From positions 434,001 through 498,000 of the forward strand of contig OZ255710.1 in NCBI GenBank assembly GCA_965277105.1: a stretch of 64,000 bases of DNA. Reading direction: 5' to 3'. The notes beneath the pieces are model-generated. The model saw only the letters and a program-made list of their open reading frames with translations. It did not search any database and was not told where the DNA came from. This document shows, one piece after another, positions 41,689 to 50,928 of this stretch; the first letter of the stretch is position 1, and each line of letters starts with the position of its first letter. Origin of the DNA: CAXSBA01 sp965277105. GTDB lineage: Bacteria; Spirochaetota; UBA12135; COTS27; CAXSBA01. Made by a program: the position numbers and the translations under genes.

Positions 41689-43209
41689 TTAATTTTCCTG
41701 CAGTTCTTCTTTTGCTTGATTATGGATAGGGGGGTTGGTTTTCTTTAGAAAAAACTTAGATAGTAATTTATCACTAAGGGACAACAATTCATAAATCCCT
41801 AAGGGAATAAAAATAGAAAGGATAAAATAACTATAAATATAAAAAACCTCAATGAAAAATAAATCTTGCTCGTTAAAATCAAATTTAATGTATAAAGTTA
41901 AAAAAACGTTATAGATAATGAAAGTAAAAATTAGCAAGCAAAACCATAGCCGAGATTTTTTAAAAAGACTAAAAAGTCCCACTAACATAACGATGAAAAA
42001 AGGCCAGGCATATTGGGAATAGGTAACTTTTACGAATAACAATTTTAATTGGGTTAAGAGATTAAATAAATTAATCGGTAATAAGTTAGGGGGAAATTGT
42101 TTGCGATTAATCATAGTAAAAAATTTCGCGAGTTTTCCCCAAATGTCGTTGAGCTCGTTAATTCCGCCCCAGTTTAGAGGGGGATTGCCATGGGCTCTAA
42201 TAAAGATGTAAAAGTAAATGGTGAAGCCCAAAAATATCATACCGAAAAATTTAATTGTGGCTAAAGATAGTCGATAAAAAACTTGCTGATGGTTTCCTTT
42301 TCCACCTCCCCAGCGAAAAAATAAATAATAAAACAGTAAGGCGATATAGCAAAGGACAAAAATAGTTACCCCTGGTTTTAAGTTGGCGTAATTATTAATA
42401 AATAAATTAGAACTATAACGCACGATATAATAAAAATAGCTTAACCAAGCAACTACGACTAACGACAAAACAGCTATAAAATGAATACGGTATTCTTGTA
42501 AGAAAAGCTGGTAATTTGGTTTGCGTAGTACTTGAAATATAACAAAAAAAGTAGCTAAAAAAACTAAAGTAAATAATTGAGAAATAATAATGGTTTGGTG
42601 ACCTCCTAGTCCGATGCCAAGTAAAAATCCAAAAACTAATAAATAATTTTCCCCTAAATAAATCTCTTTACTATTATCATGAGCGATAATGCTTTCTTGC
42701 CATTTTAGCAAAATATAAAAAAGTAGCGGATGAAATAAAGCGGAAATGGTATAAACTTCGGTGGTAATCGATTGTCCCCAGAGAGTTTTTGACATCGTAA
42801 AAGCGACGGCTCCAATCGCAGTGGAAAGGTAAATATATACTTTATTTCCTCCAAGAGAAAAAAGAATTTTTAAATAAACTAAGGCAGCAAAATAAATGGT
42901 TAAAGCCCCACAGAAAGCAGAGAACAAATTGACTCGCCAAGCAACATTACCAAAAGGGATGAAAGTGAAAATCTTAGCAAATAAAGTGTGAATAGGATAA
43001 CCGGGAGCGTGAGCTACTCCTAGGTAGTAAACCGCCGAGCTAAGTTCCCCATTATCACCGGCTGATACTCCTGGGGTAAGGTGAAGGGCATAAAAAACGA
43101 AAGAAAATAAAGCTAAAAAAAAAGCTAATAATTTATCATAACCACTTAAAGAACAGGGGTGATAACTACGTAACCATTTTTTATTAAAACTTGCTAAGTT
43201 CAATTTCAT
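41689..43209 (-). CDS. DUF2723 (TMEM260-like) membrane glycosyltransferase-like protein
   Basis: A 506-residue polytopic protein with about ten to twelve membrane spans. The signature near the N-terminus (LTPGVSAGDNGELSSAVYYLGVAHAPGYPIHTLFAKIF, D52 and E55 in the first outer loop) is that of DUF2723. This family is related to GT-C glycosyltransferases and includes human TMEM260, a protein O-mannosyltransferase. A lipid-linked-sugar-dependent glycosyltransferase working on the outer face of the inner membrane is inferred. It overlaps the M16 gene by four bases and is followed by its soluble half. The family usually exceeds 900 residues as one chain, so the 506-residue form is a split. Confidence 0.85.
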   Translation of the reverse strand: MKLNLASFNKKWLRSYHPCSLSGYDKLLAFFLALFSFVFYALHLTPGVSAGDNGELSSAVYYLGVAHAPGYPIHTLFAKIFTFIPFGNVAWRVNLFSAFCGALTIYFAALVYLKILFSLGGNKVYIYLSTAIGAVAFTMSKTLWGQSITTEVYTISALFHPLLFYILLKWQESIIAHDNSKEIYLGENYLLVFGFLLGIGLGGHQTIIISQLFTLVFLATFFVIFQVLRKPNYQLFLQEYRIHFIAVLSLVVVAWLSYFYYIVRYSSNLFINNYANLKPGVTIFVLCYIALLFYYLFFRWGGGKGNHQQVFYRLSLATIKFFGMIFLGFTIYFYIFIRAHGNPPLNWGGINELNDIWGKLAKFFTMINRKQFPPNLLPINLFNLLTQLKLLFVKVTYSQYAWPFFIVMLVGLFSLFKKSRLWFCLLIFTFIIYNVFLTLYIKFDFNEQDLFFIEVFYIYSYFILSIFIPLGIYELLSLSDKLLSKFFLKKTNPPIHNQAKEELQEN

Positions 43210-45956
43210 TTACAGGAAATCATAACATGAACTAAGAAATTATCCTCCTTGAAATATTGATTAATCACTTTTTGAATTTTATCGGGAGTTATCTGAGTTA
43301 GGTTTTTAAGTTCTTTTTCCCATTTATTATAAGGCTTATCGTAGAGTTCATAAAAAGCTGATAAATTTGCTTGATAACTATTTTTTAATTGACTTTTATA
43401 CGCTCCCACCATAATCGTGTTTTGGGCTCTTTTTAGTTCTAAGGAGCTGATCATTTGGTTTTTGAGTTTAGCCACTTCTTTTTGAAAAGCTTCGATAACC
43501 CAGAGGTACTCGTCTTTACTTTTTTGTCCTAAAGAAGCATAAAAAATCAGTGCCCCATAATCCCTAGCAACTTTATAATAACCCCCCAAAGAATAAGCTC
43601 TTCCTCCTTGTTGTTGGCCATTTTTCAAGTACCCTTCACTTCTAAGTTGAAAAAGTGGTCCCCCTAACCCCGATAAATAATTTTCAATAACTTTAAAAAT
43701 TAAAAAGTCTTCACTAAATCTAGGGGGAGCAAAATAGCCCATGTGCACATGGGTTTGATTAATGTTTCTATTATAATCAAAATGAATGCTTTTTTTCCCC
43801 GTATAGCTCAAAGAAGGAATAACTATTTCATTTTTCTTAAAGATTTCTTGACTTCCTAGGGTCTCTAAAAAACCTTTAGTTTGATTGGAAAATTTTTCTA
43901 CTTTGCCGATTACTGAATAAACTTTTTTTGATTGCTTTGTTTTTTGCAAAAGAGAATCCATCTTATTTAAGGTTATGCCCCTGAGTGATTTCGTTGTCCC
44001 TATTTTAGGGTAGCGGTAAGCTAAATTTTTAAAGATTTTTTTCTTAAAAGCTAAGACGGCTAAACTTTCCGCTCGTTCTTTGTTTCTAGCAATTTGAAAT
44101 AATTGCTGCTTTTTTTCTAGTGCAAAATCTTTTTCATTAAACCCCTTATTATGGATAATGCTTTGAAGGATTTCTAGGGCCAAAGGATATTTTTCAGCCT
44201 GGCAGGTGAATCCTATATTTAAAGAATTTTCTCCCGAGTGGCTAAAAAATTGTAGAGCATTTTCTCTAATGGTATCGATGAGCCGAGTTTTAGAATAACT
44301 GTTATTAGAAGTAAAAAGCATTTTAGCCAAAAGGTTGAAAATGCCATTAGGCGTAGTAGATTTTTGAGTAGAAGATTCTTCAAATTCTTGTCCCCCGATT
44401 ATCTGTAGCGAGGCACTTATCAAAGGGTAATTACTTTTTTGGCTAAGGAATTTTAAATGATTTTTTAAAACCTCTTTTTTAAGGTAACTTTTTCGATTAG
44501 CAATTTTTTTTTCTTTCGTTGTTAGCTTGGTTGGACTTTCGTTTTTTATTAAAGTTTTTTTTATTTTTAAATGAACATCATTTTTAATATTTTGGAATAA
44601 TTTTTTTTCAATCTCATGATTTCGGGCTAGGCGACTGGCTTTTTGATAGATTTTCCCTTGAGTGAAATTAGCAGAAGGTAAAAGCAAAAATAATTTATAA
44701 TTTTCTTTTAAAAAAAATTTTTTAATAGCACTAGTAATGTCCTTTAAAGTAAGTCTTTTTATTTTCTCTAAGTAAGTATCTTGATAGTTTAACTGGTCGG
44801 TATTTTCCCACGAGTACAAATTATTATAAGCCATTTCCATGAAACTTTCCTGGCTTTCGATTTTTTCGTTCACTAAAGCAGATATAGCTCCTTGAAGTTT
44901 TTTGTCAGAGAGGTATTTTTCGATATGGTAGAATAAATTGGTTATTGCTTGAATAACGTTATTGGTTTTTCTTTGTAATGAAGTATTTTTTTTTTGTTCC
45001 TTTAAAGTAAAATAGATAAAAAACTTCCCATCACTGTGGTTATAATTAAAGTCACTAACAATTGTTTCTACTAATTTTTTTTCTTCTTTGATAACTTGGT
45101 TGAAAACGCTACCTTTTCCTTCGCCTAAAAGATAATTGATGATTTCTAAAGTGTATTTATTTTCATCAAAAAAACTCACCCCAGAAAAAGCCAAACAAAC
45201 TTTAGGAAAAATAACTTGCTGATGAGTGGTTTCAAAAACTTCCTTTTGTTGAAAAAGGGTAGGGGGGTATTTTTGATAATTCTTTTTCCTCTTAGCTTGG
45301 AAAATAGGGCGTTTTTTTTTAAGCGAGGGAAAAGTGTTTTCTACTACTTGGATCACTTCGCTTTCTTGGATATTCCCCACTAATGATAAAGTCATATTTT
45401 TTAGTCGATATTTTTCTTGGTAAAAAAGTTTTAAATCATCAGGGGTTATTGTTTGAAATCTTTTTTTAACTCCAATAATAGGATATTTTTTTTTATTATT
45501 TTTTTCTAAAATAAAGTTGAGGTAGCGATAAAAATAGTCATCATAACTATCTTCCCCAATATCCATTTCCGCTAAAATGGTGCCTCTTTCTTCTTCTACT
45601 TTCTTAGGATCCAAAAGAGCTTTTAAAATAAAATCAAAAAAATTAGAAAAAGTTTCAGAAAAGTATTTTGAAAAAACTGAAAAATAATAAGCGGTGTAAT
45701 CATAGGTGGTGTAAGCATTGAGATCCAGGGCTCCTTTTCTTTCTAAGAAATTAGAAAAAGCATCTTTTTCGGGAAAATTTTTAGAGCCTAAAAAAACGGC
45801 GTGCTCTAAAAAGTGGGATATTCCGCTTCCTAAATATTTTCCTTCATTGAGAGCCCCGGTATCGGCTACTTTAAGGAAATAAGTTACTAAGGGAATCCTT
45901 GTGTCAGTTTCTAAGATTATTTTAAGGTTGTTTTTAAAATAAATTGCTTTTTTCAT
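43206..45956 (-). CDS. M16 (pitrilysin/PreP-like) zinc metallopeptidase
   Basis: A 916-residue two-part M16 protease that degrades peptides inside a clamshell chamber. The inverted zinc motif HFLEH is at residues 48-52 (H48, E51, H52) and the third ligand is probably E130 in TILAEMD. Duplicated M16 folds extend through the C-terminus, with the RAYSLGGYYKVARDYG-like R/Y active-site contribution near residue 790. The length suggests the M16C/PreP class. No signal peptide is evident, so it is probably cytoplasmic. It is first of the five-gene operon ending at ispE. Its link with the glycosyltransferase genes is positional only. Confidence 0.88.
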   Translation of the reverse strand: MKKAIYFKNNLKIILETDTRIPLVTYFLKVADTGALNEGKYLGSGISHFLEHAVFLGSKNFPEKDAFSNFLERKGALDLNAYTTYDYTAYYFSVFSKYFSETFSNFFDFILKALLDPKKVEEERGTILAEMDIGEDSYDDYFYRYLNFILEKNNKKKYPIIGVKKRFQTITPDDLKLFYQEKYRLKNMTLSLVGNIQESEVIQVVENTFPSLKKKRPIFQAKRKKNYQKYPPTLFQQKEVFETTHQQVIFPKVCLAFSGVSFFDENKYTLEIINYLLGEGKGSVFNQVIKEEKKLVETIVSDFNYNHSDGKFFIYFTLKEQKKNTSLQRKTNNVIQAITNLFYHIEKYLSDKKLQGAISALVNEKIESQESFMEMAYNNLYSWENTDQLNYQDTYLEKIKRLTLKDITSAIKKFFLKENYKLFLLLPSANFTQGKIYQKASRLARNHEIEKKLFQNIKNDVHLKIKKTLIKNESPTKLTTKEKKIANRKSYLKKEVLKNHLKFLSQKSNYPLISASLQIIGGQEFEESSTQKSTTPNGIFNLLAKMLFTSNNSYSKTRLIDTIRENALQFFSHSGENSLNIGFTCQAEKYPLALEILQSIIHNKGFNEKDFALEKKQQLFQIARNKERAESLAVLAFKKKIFKNLAYRYPKIGTTKSLRGITLNKMDSLLQKTKQSKKVYSVIGKVEKFSNQTKGFLETLGSQEIFKKNEIVIPSLSYTGKKSIHFDYNRNINQTHVHMGYFAPPRFSEDFLIFKVIENYLSGLGGPLFQLRSEGYLKNGQQQGGRAYSLGGYYKVARDYGALIFYASLGQKSKDEYLWVIEAFQKEVAKLKNQMISSLELKRAQNTIMVGAYKSQLKNSYQANLSAFYELYDKPYNKWEKELKNLTQITPDKIQKVINQYFKEDNFLVHVMISCK

Positions 45957-46093
45957 TATTTTTTAATGTTTTTCCATTAATGTTTTGGAGAGAAAAAGAT
46001 AGCTTTCTAATTATCGATGAAAGGGTAATTAGTTTTTAGCTGGAAAAAAATTAATAAAATTAATTCAAGTATAAAAGAGAAGCTTGGATAAAG

Positions 46094-47092
46094 CTACCCC
46101 TCGTTGATAAAGCTAAACACATCGCAAAAAAGGCCGTAGGCAGTTGGCCTTTTCCCGGCTCCCGGGCCCGTAATCATCAATTCCCCTAAATCTTCGGTTT
46201 CTAATAAAATGGCATTTTGATTAGCCAAAACATTACTGAGAGGAGAAGAGTGAGGAACTTTTTTTAAAACCACTCGACCAGCGACAGCGTTGTTTTTTTT
46301 AGTAATTTCTCCTACGAGTTTAAAAAATTTATTTTCTTTTTTAGCTGCTAAAACGTCTTTTAATTTTAAATTATCAATCCCCATAAAAGGAATTTCTTTA
46401 ACGCTTAAATTGCCATTCATCAAAATGTTAGCTAAAATAATGGTTTTAGCCAAGGAGTCATAGCCTAAGACATCGGCATCGGGGTTGGTTTCGGCGTAAC
46501 CTAGCTTTTGGGCGTTTTTTAAAGCCTCAGCGTACTCAATTCCTTTTTCCATCTGGCCAATGATGTAATTGGTGGTGCCGTTTAGGATGGCGGTTATTTT
46601 TTGGATATGGAGATCTGGTAGACACTTTTCCACGAAGCTAAAAACCGGGGTTCCCACTAAAACTGTGCTTTCGATTTTTAATTTAGTTTTTTTAGTTTTA
46701 GCAATTTCTTTTAATTTATCATAGGCTAAAGCTATGGGCCCTTTATTTGCGGTGAATACTGCTTTGCCTCGATTTAAAGCTAGTTTCAAATAAGTTAAGC
46801 CGGGCTCGCCATCGGTTAAATTGGTGGGGGTGCATTCTATTAAAATATCATAATCAGCTTGCTGTAAAAGCTCTTCCACACTTTTTCCCTGCTTATCTTG
46901 GTCTTTTTTATGGAGCATGTTTTCTAAGTTCAGCCCATTGGCATTATAAAACACCTCTTTACTGCTAGCAGCGGCTAGTAAAACTAGTTCAATATTATGC
47001 TTGGTTAAAAAAGCTTTTTTTGCTTGTAAAATTTCAATGAAACCACTACCAACTGTTCCTAGTCCTAGAAGGATTAATTTTACTTTTTTCAT
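46094..47092 (-). CDS. hom: Homoserine dehydrogenase
   Basis: Reduces aspartate semialdehyde to homoserine, the branch to threonine and methionine. The 332-residue protein has the NAD(P) fold LLGLGTVGSGFIEIL, the catalytic core ANKGPIA, STVLVGTPVFSF, ILNGTTNYI, and the substrate-site EGAxxxxP/D-type segment AETNPDADVLGYDSLAKTIILA. It ends with GPGAGKRPTA. There is no ACT regulatory domain, so feedback control through ACT is absent. A TATAAT box lies ten bases before the ATG and there is no Shine-Dalgarno. It is divergent from ruvB and no thr gene is adjacent. Confidence 0.94.
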   Translation of the reverse strand: MKKVKLILLGLGTVGSGFIEILQAKKAFLTKHNIELVLLAAASSKEVFYNANGLNLENMLHKKDQDKQGKSVEELLQQADYDILIECTPTNLTDGEPGLTYLKLALNRGKAVFTANKGPIALAYDKLKEIAKTKKTKLKIESTVLVGTPVFSFVEKCLPDLHIQKITAILNGTTNYIIGQMEKGIEYAEALKNAQKLGYAETNPDADVLGYDSLAKTIILANILMNGNLSVKEIPFMGIDNLKLKDVLAAKKENKFFKLVGEITKKNNAVAGRVVLKKVPHSSPLSNVLANQNAILLETEDLGELMITGPGAGKRPTAYGLFCDVFSFINEG

Positions 47093-47102
47093 AACTAAAG
47101 TA

Positions 47103-47108
47103 ATTATA
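47103..47108 (-). promoter_or_regulatory. -10 box of hom, near-leaderless
   Basis: TATAAT on the minus strand, ten bases from the ATG. Two direct copies of GTTTTAGAAAA (plus-strand reading, 47128-47138 and 47141-47151) lie in and above the -35 region. Confidence 0.5.
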
Positions 47109-47254
47109 ATATAGTATTACCCCTTTCGTTTTAGAAAATTGTTTTAGAAAAAAGCTAAAAAAAAATCTTAGTTTTCACTAGTTTGTTCGGCTGTTTATTG
47201 TAGGCTTTTACTAAGAAATTTGCTAGTTAGAGTTCTTTCCTTTGCTTTTATTTG

Positions 47255-47265
47255 TATGCTATAAT
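47255..47265 (+). promoter_or_regulatory. Extended -10 promoter of ruvB
   Basis: TATGCTATAAT, ten bases before the ruvB ATG at 47276. The predicted transcript would begin within about five bases of the start codon. Confidence 0.6.
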
Positions 47266-47275
47266 ATGAGCAAAG

Positions 47276-48295
47276 ATGATTGAGAAAATAACCGATAGCC
47301 AGGAGCAAGAAGAAGACAAGCATCTAGCAATTAGACCACAAGATTTTTCTCATTTTATTGGGCAAGATAACATAAAAGAAAATTTTCAAGTTTATTTAAC
47401 AGCAGCTAAAAAACGAAAAGAAAGTTTAGATCACGTTTTATTAAGTGGCCCTCCGGGATTAGGCAAAACCACTTTTTCTATGTTAATTGCTAAAGAAATG
47501 CAGGCTAATTTAAAGGCGACGACGGCCCCGGCTATTGAAAAAACCGGCGATATGGCTGCTATCTTGAGTGGGATAAAAAAAAATGATATTCTCTTTATTG
47601 ATGAGATTCATCGTTTAAAACCAGTTATCGAAGAAGTGCTTTATGGGGCAATGGAAGATTTCCATTTAGATATTTCTCTTGGCCAGGGGACTACTGGTAA
47701 AACAGTTAGAATTAAACTCCCTACTTTTACGTTAATTGGAGCAACGACTAAAGCAGGTGCGTTATCCCAGCCACTTATTAGTCGTTTTGGGATTACGGGG
47801 AGATTTGAATTTTATTCTCCAAAAGAGTTAGAGAAAATTATCATTAACAACGCTAAGCTTTTGAATATTACCATTAACCCTAAAGGGATTAGCGAAATTG
47901 CTAAAAGAAGTCGGGGTACTCCGCGAATTCTTAACCGCTTACTAAAGAGAATAAGGGACTATGCCGAAGTTAAAAATATAAAAATTATTGCTGAAGAGTT
48001 AGTGGATTACTCGCTAGCAAAAATGAGCATCGATAATCTTGGTTTAGATAAGATGGACCGGGATATTTTACGTTCTTTAATTAGCAATTTTAATGGAGGC
48101 CCAGTCGGGATAGAAAATCTAGCAACCACCGTAGGAGAAGATACTGCTACCCTTGAAGAAATGTATGAACCTTTTCTCATCCAAATTGGGCTTATTAAAC
48201 GCACCCCGCGGGGGCGAGTGGCTACGGATAAAGCTTTTAAATACCTTAATCTTCCGCAAAATGATGAAAAAAATTTGTTTAATTTTTCTTCTTAA
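47276..48295 (+). CDS. ruvB: Holliday junction branch-migration ATPase RuvB
   Basis: AAA+ motor that drives Holliday-junction migration with RuvA. The 339-residue protein has LAIRPQDFSHFIGQDNIKENFQVYL, Walker A GPPGLGKTT, Walker B ILFIDEIHRL, sensor-1 region TLIGATTKAGALSQPLISRFG, the RGTPRILNRLLKRIRDYAE sensor-2 arginine and the C-terminal winged helix (GPVGIENLATTVGEDTATLEEMYEPFLIQIGLIKRTPRGRVAT). ruvA is not adjacent. The extended -10 lies ten bases upstream and no Shine-Dalgarno is seen, so translation is probably leaderless. The 3' end overlaps the SpoIID-like gene, which starts at 48261 or 48264. Confidence 0.96.
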   Translation: MIEKITDSQEQEEDKHLAIRPQDFSHFIGQDNIKENFQVYLTAAKKRKESLDHVLLSGPPGLGKTTFSMLIAKEMQANLKATTAPAIEKTGDMAAILSGIKKNDILFIDEIHRLKPVIEEVLYGAMEDFHLDISLGQGTTGKTVRIKLPTFTLIGATTKAGALSQPLISRFGITGRFEFYSPKELEKIIINNAKLLNITINPKGISEIAKRSRGTPRILNRLLKRIRDYAEVKNIKIIAEELVDYSLAKMSIDNLGLDKMDRDILRSLISNFNGGPVGIENLATTVGEDTATLEEMYEPFLIQIGLIKRTPRGRVATDKAFKYLNLPQNDEKNLFNFSS

Positions 48296-49352
48296 TCTTA
48301 CTTTTTTTCTTTACTCTGCTGCTCCTGCTTTAGAAATTCGTTTGCTTTTTTATCAAGGAGATGGGAAAAATTTAACCAGAGAAAAAAACCATTTCCAAAT
48401 TCAAAATAATAAATTTCGTTTTCAAAATAAAACTTATATCATTCAAAACGACAAGTTTTTAAAAATACCCGAAAATTACCCACTGGTCATTAAAAACATT
48501 GACTACTTTGGTAAAATAAAAATTGTTCAAAAAAAAGGGACTTATTTCCTTATCAACTATCTGCCTTTGGAACTTTATCTAGAAGGGGTTTTAGCTGGAG
48601 AAATATCTTATTCTTGGCCTAATGCAGCCATTAAAGCTCAGGCAATTGCTTCACGCTCTTATGCGGTTTATTTGATGAAAAAAAGAAAAAATGAAATTTT
48701 TGATATTGTCAATAGTGAAAGCAACCAGGTATTCAAAGGCGTTGACTCTTCCCACCCTAATATTAAAAAAAACGTTTTAGCTACTAAAGACGTTATTATG
48801 ACTTATCGTAATGAACCTATCCAAACTTTTTTTAGTGCTACTTGTGGGGGAATGACGGAAAAGGCCGAAGACGTTTGGTCTAGTGATAAAAAATTAGCTT
48901 ATTTCAAAAATATTCGTTGCCATTATTGCACTACCCATCCTAAGTTTAACTGGGATTATCAAATAAATAATAAAACGCTAACGACTAAGCTAATGGCTAA
49001 ACTGGGAATTAAAAAAGTCAAAAGATGGGAAATTGTGGAGAGGAGTGGGAGTAAGAGGGTTAAAAAAATCATGGTAGTAGATGAAAAAAATAAAAAGCAT
49101 TTTTTATCGGGAAATGAGTTAAGGGTGCTTTTAAATCCAGCTAAAGTGCTTTCAACTAAATTTAAGTTAACCAAAAGAAATAATAAGTATCACTTTAAAG
49201 GAACAGGTTTTGGCCATGGGGTGGGTTTGTGCCAGTGGGGAGCTAAAACTATGGCTGAGCGTGGCTTTAGTCATAAAAGAATTTTAAATTTTTACTATAA
49301 AAACATTACTATTAAACCCATCAATTCTAGAATTTACCTTGCTTTAAAATAA
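48261..49352 (+). CDS. Exported SpoIID/LytB-domain protein
   Basis: A 363-residue exported protein of the SpoIID/LytB family. Members bind or cleave denuded glycan strands of peptidoglycan during septal remodelling. A longer frame from 48153 is open, but the ATG pair at 48261/48264 begins a clean signal peptide (MKKICLIFLLNLTFFLYSAAPALE), so I use it. Domain markers are YLEGVLAGEISYSWPNAAIKAQAIASRSYAVYLMKK, FFSATCGGMTEKAEDVW and KGTGFGHGVGLCQWGAKTMAERG, the last being typical of the family. It overlaps ruvB by 35 bases and precedes folK by seven bases. The catalytic Glu of SpoIID corresponds to the GEISYSW segment. Confidence 0.87.
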   Translation: MMKKICLIFLLNLTFFLYSAAPALEIRLLFYQGDGKNLTREKNHFQIQNNKFRFQNKTYIIQNDKFLKIPENYPLVIKNIDYFGKIKIVQKKGTYFLINYLPLELYLEGVLAGEISYSWPNAAIKAQAIASRSYAVYLMKKRKNEIFDIVNSESNQVFKGVDSSHPNIKKNVLATKDVIMTYRNEPIQTFFSATCGGMTEKAEDVWSSDKKLAYFKNIRCHYCTTHPKFNWDYQINNKTLTTKLMAKLGIKKVKRWEIVERSGSKRVKKIMVVDEKNKKHFLSGNELRVLLNPAKVLSTKFKLTKRNNKYHFKGTGFGHGVGLCQWGAKTMAERGFSHKRILNFYYKNITIKPINSRIYLALK

Positions 49353-49359
49353 ACAGTTT

Positions 49360-49860
49360 TTGAATTCCATCGTTCTTTCTTTAGGTAGTAACATCGGAAA
49401 AGATGATTTGGTTTTAGCCAAAAATTTAGAAAAAGCCATTGCTCTTCTTGCAAAAAAAATCTCTCTTATAAAAAAATCTTCCTTTTATAAAAGTTCTCCA
49501 GTTGATTATTTAGACCAAGATAATTTTTTAAATATGGTTTTACTGGCAAAGACTTTATGTTCTCCTAGTGAACTCCTTGCTTTTATTCAAGTAATTGAAA
49601 AAAAAATGAAAAGCAAAAAACTTTTTTTTAAAGGCCCTCGAATTATTGATATTGATATTATTTTTTTCAATGATCTTGTCATCAGTAAAAAAAAACTAAC
49701 TATTCCTCACCCAAGTTTTCATCAGCGACTTTTTGTTTTACTTCCTTTATTAGAATTAGATCCCGACTTCATTGATCCAACCAATAAAAAAAAGATTAAA
49801 AATTATATTCAAAAAGAATTCTACCAAGAGCAAAAAATTAAACAATTAAAAAGTTATTAA
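49360..49860 (+). CDS. folK: 2-amino-4-hydroxy-6-hydroxymethyldihydropteridine pyrophosphokinase
   Basis: Transfers pyrophosphate to the pterin in folate synthesis. The 166-residue protein shows LSLGSNIGKDDLVLAKNLEKAI, the SSPVDYLDQDNFLNMVL region and the signature GPRIIDIDIIFFNDLVI followed by LTIPHPSFHQRLFVLLPLLEL. Start is TTG, consistent with the family N-terminus (LNSIVLSLGSNIG). folB and folP are not adjacent. It lies between the SpoIID-like gene and the GGCT gene with gaps of seven bases on both sides, so it is probably in the ruvB transcript. Confidence 0.93.
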   Translation: MNSIVLSLGSNIGKDDLVLAKNLEKAIALLAKKISLIKKSSFYKSSPVDYLDQDNFLNMVLLAKTLCSPSELLAFIQVIEKKMKSKKLFFKGPRIIDIDIIFFNDLVISKKKLTIPHPSFHQRLFVLLPLLELDPDFIDPTNKKKIKNYIQKEFYQEQKIKQLKSY

Positions 49861-49867
49861 GATAATT

Positions 49868-50200
49868 ATGGAAAGATTATTTTCTTATGGTACGCTACAA
49901 ATGGAAAAAGTGCAGAAGGAAGTTTTTGGTCGTTTGCTTTGTGGTAAAAAAGATGTGCTACTTGGTTATGTTATAACAAAAATAAAAATTACTAATAAAG
50001 ATGTTATCGAAAAAAGTGGGACGAATATTCATCCTATCCTTTTATTTACTAGTAAAAAAACTGATGAAATAAAGGGAACGGTTTTTGATTTGAGTTTAGA
50101 AGAATTAAAACTAGCAGATGCTTACGAAGTGGAAGAGTATAAGCGGGCTAAAGGAGAGTTTAAATCGGGGAATACTTCGTGGATTTATGCAGCAAGATAA
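49868..50200 (+). CDS. Gamma-glutamylcyclotransferase-family (AIG2-like) protein
   Basis: A 110-residue single-domain protein of the GGCT/AIG2 fold. It has the opening MERLFSYGTLQ with the substrate loop YGTL, and the candidate catalytic glutamate in LADAYEVEEYKR. Members cyclise gamma-glutamyl amino acids, gamma-glutamylamines or similar compounds; the exact substrate cannot be told from sequence. It is last of the run ruvB - SpoIID-like - folK - this gene and converges with livF. Confidence 0.85.
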   Translation: MERLFSYGTLQMEKVQKEVFGRLLCGKKDVLLGYVITKIKITNKDVIEKSGTNIHPILLFTSKKTDEIKGTVFDLSLEELKLADAYEVEEYKRAKGEFKSGNTSWIYAAR

Positions 50201-50213
50201 AAAATCATTTTTA

Positions 50214-50921
50214 TTATGATTTTATCCCTAAATAAACTTTTTGGATGGCAGGATTTTTTATAAGAGAAGTGGCTTTCCCTTGTAGAGCAATTTCCCCATT
50301 TTCAATAATATAAGCTTCGTCGCAGTTTTTCAAAGTAAGGTAAGCGTTTTGTTCCACGAGAAAAATAGTTATTTTTTTTTTTAGTTCGTTAATAACTTGA
50401 AAAACTTTATCCACCATTACGGGAGAAAGTCCTAACGTTGGTTCATCTAAAATTAAAAACTCTGGGTCGCTCATTAACGCTCGAGCGATTGCCAACATTT
50501 GTTGTTCTCCTCCCGACAAGCTGCCAGCTAATTGATTTTTTCTGTCTTGGAGAATGGGGAATATAGTGAAAATTTCTTCTTCTTTTATTTTTTGAGAAGC
50601 TTGGTTTTTTTGAAGATAGCCGCCTAGTTGTAAATTATTTTTAACCGTTAAATGGCTGAATAAACATCTACCCTCAGGGACTAAAGAAATTCCTAAATTA
50701 ATGATTTCATTAGGTTTCAAGGAGTTGATTTTTTTCTCTTGATAAATAATCTCTCCTTGTTTTATTGGGTGTAAGCCTAAAAGGCAATTTAAAAGGGTAG
50801 TTTTCCCAGCCCCATTCATCCCAATAAGGCTAACCAATGTTTGGGGATGAACGTTTAAATTAATGCCTTTAAGAACAGGGAACTTATGATAATAAGCATA
50901 AAGGTTTTTGATAGTTAACAT
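50214..50921 (-). CDS. livF: Branched-chain amino acid ABC transporter ATPase LivF
   Basis: Second ATPase of the Liv-type ABC importer. The 235-residue protein has Walker A GMNGAGKTTLLNCL, the Q-loop region, the ABC signature GSLSGGEQQMLAIARALM, Walker B FLILDEPTLGL and the H-loop position near TIFLVEQNAYLTLK, where Gln-Asn takes the place usual in LivF. It is last of six genes paaK - livK - livH - livM - livG - livF. The substrate could be amino acids or aromatic acids given the linked ligase gene. Confidence 0.94.
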   Translation of the reverse strand: MLTIKNLYAYYHKFPVLKGINLNVHPQTLVSLIGMNGAGKTTLLNCLLGLHPIKQGEIIYQEKKINSLKPNEIINLGISLVPEGRCLFSHLTVKNNLQLGGYLQKNQASQKIKEEEIFTIFPILQDRKNQLAGSLSGGEQQMLAIARALMSDPEFLILDEPTLGLSPVMVDKVFQVINELKKKITIFLVEQNAYLTLKNCDEAYIIENGEIALQGKATSLIKNPAIQKVYLGIKS

Positions 50922-50928
50922 TATTTCT

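Noticed and set aside
48153..48260. Upstream start for the SpoIID-like gene inside ruvB
   Set aside because: The extra residues show no signal or family match, while 48261/48264 gives a clean signal peptide.
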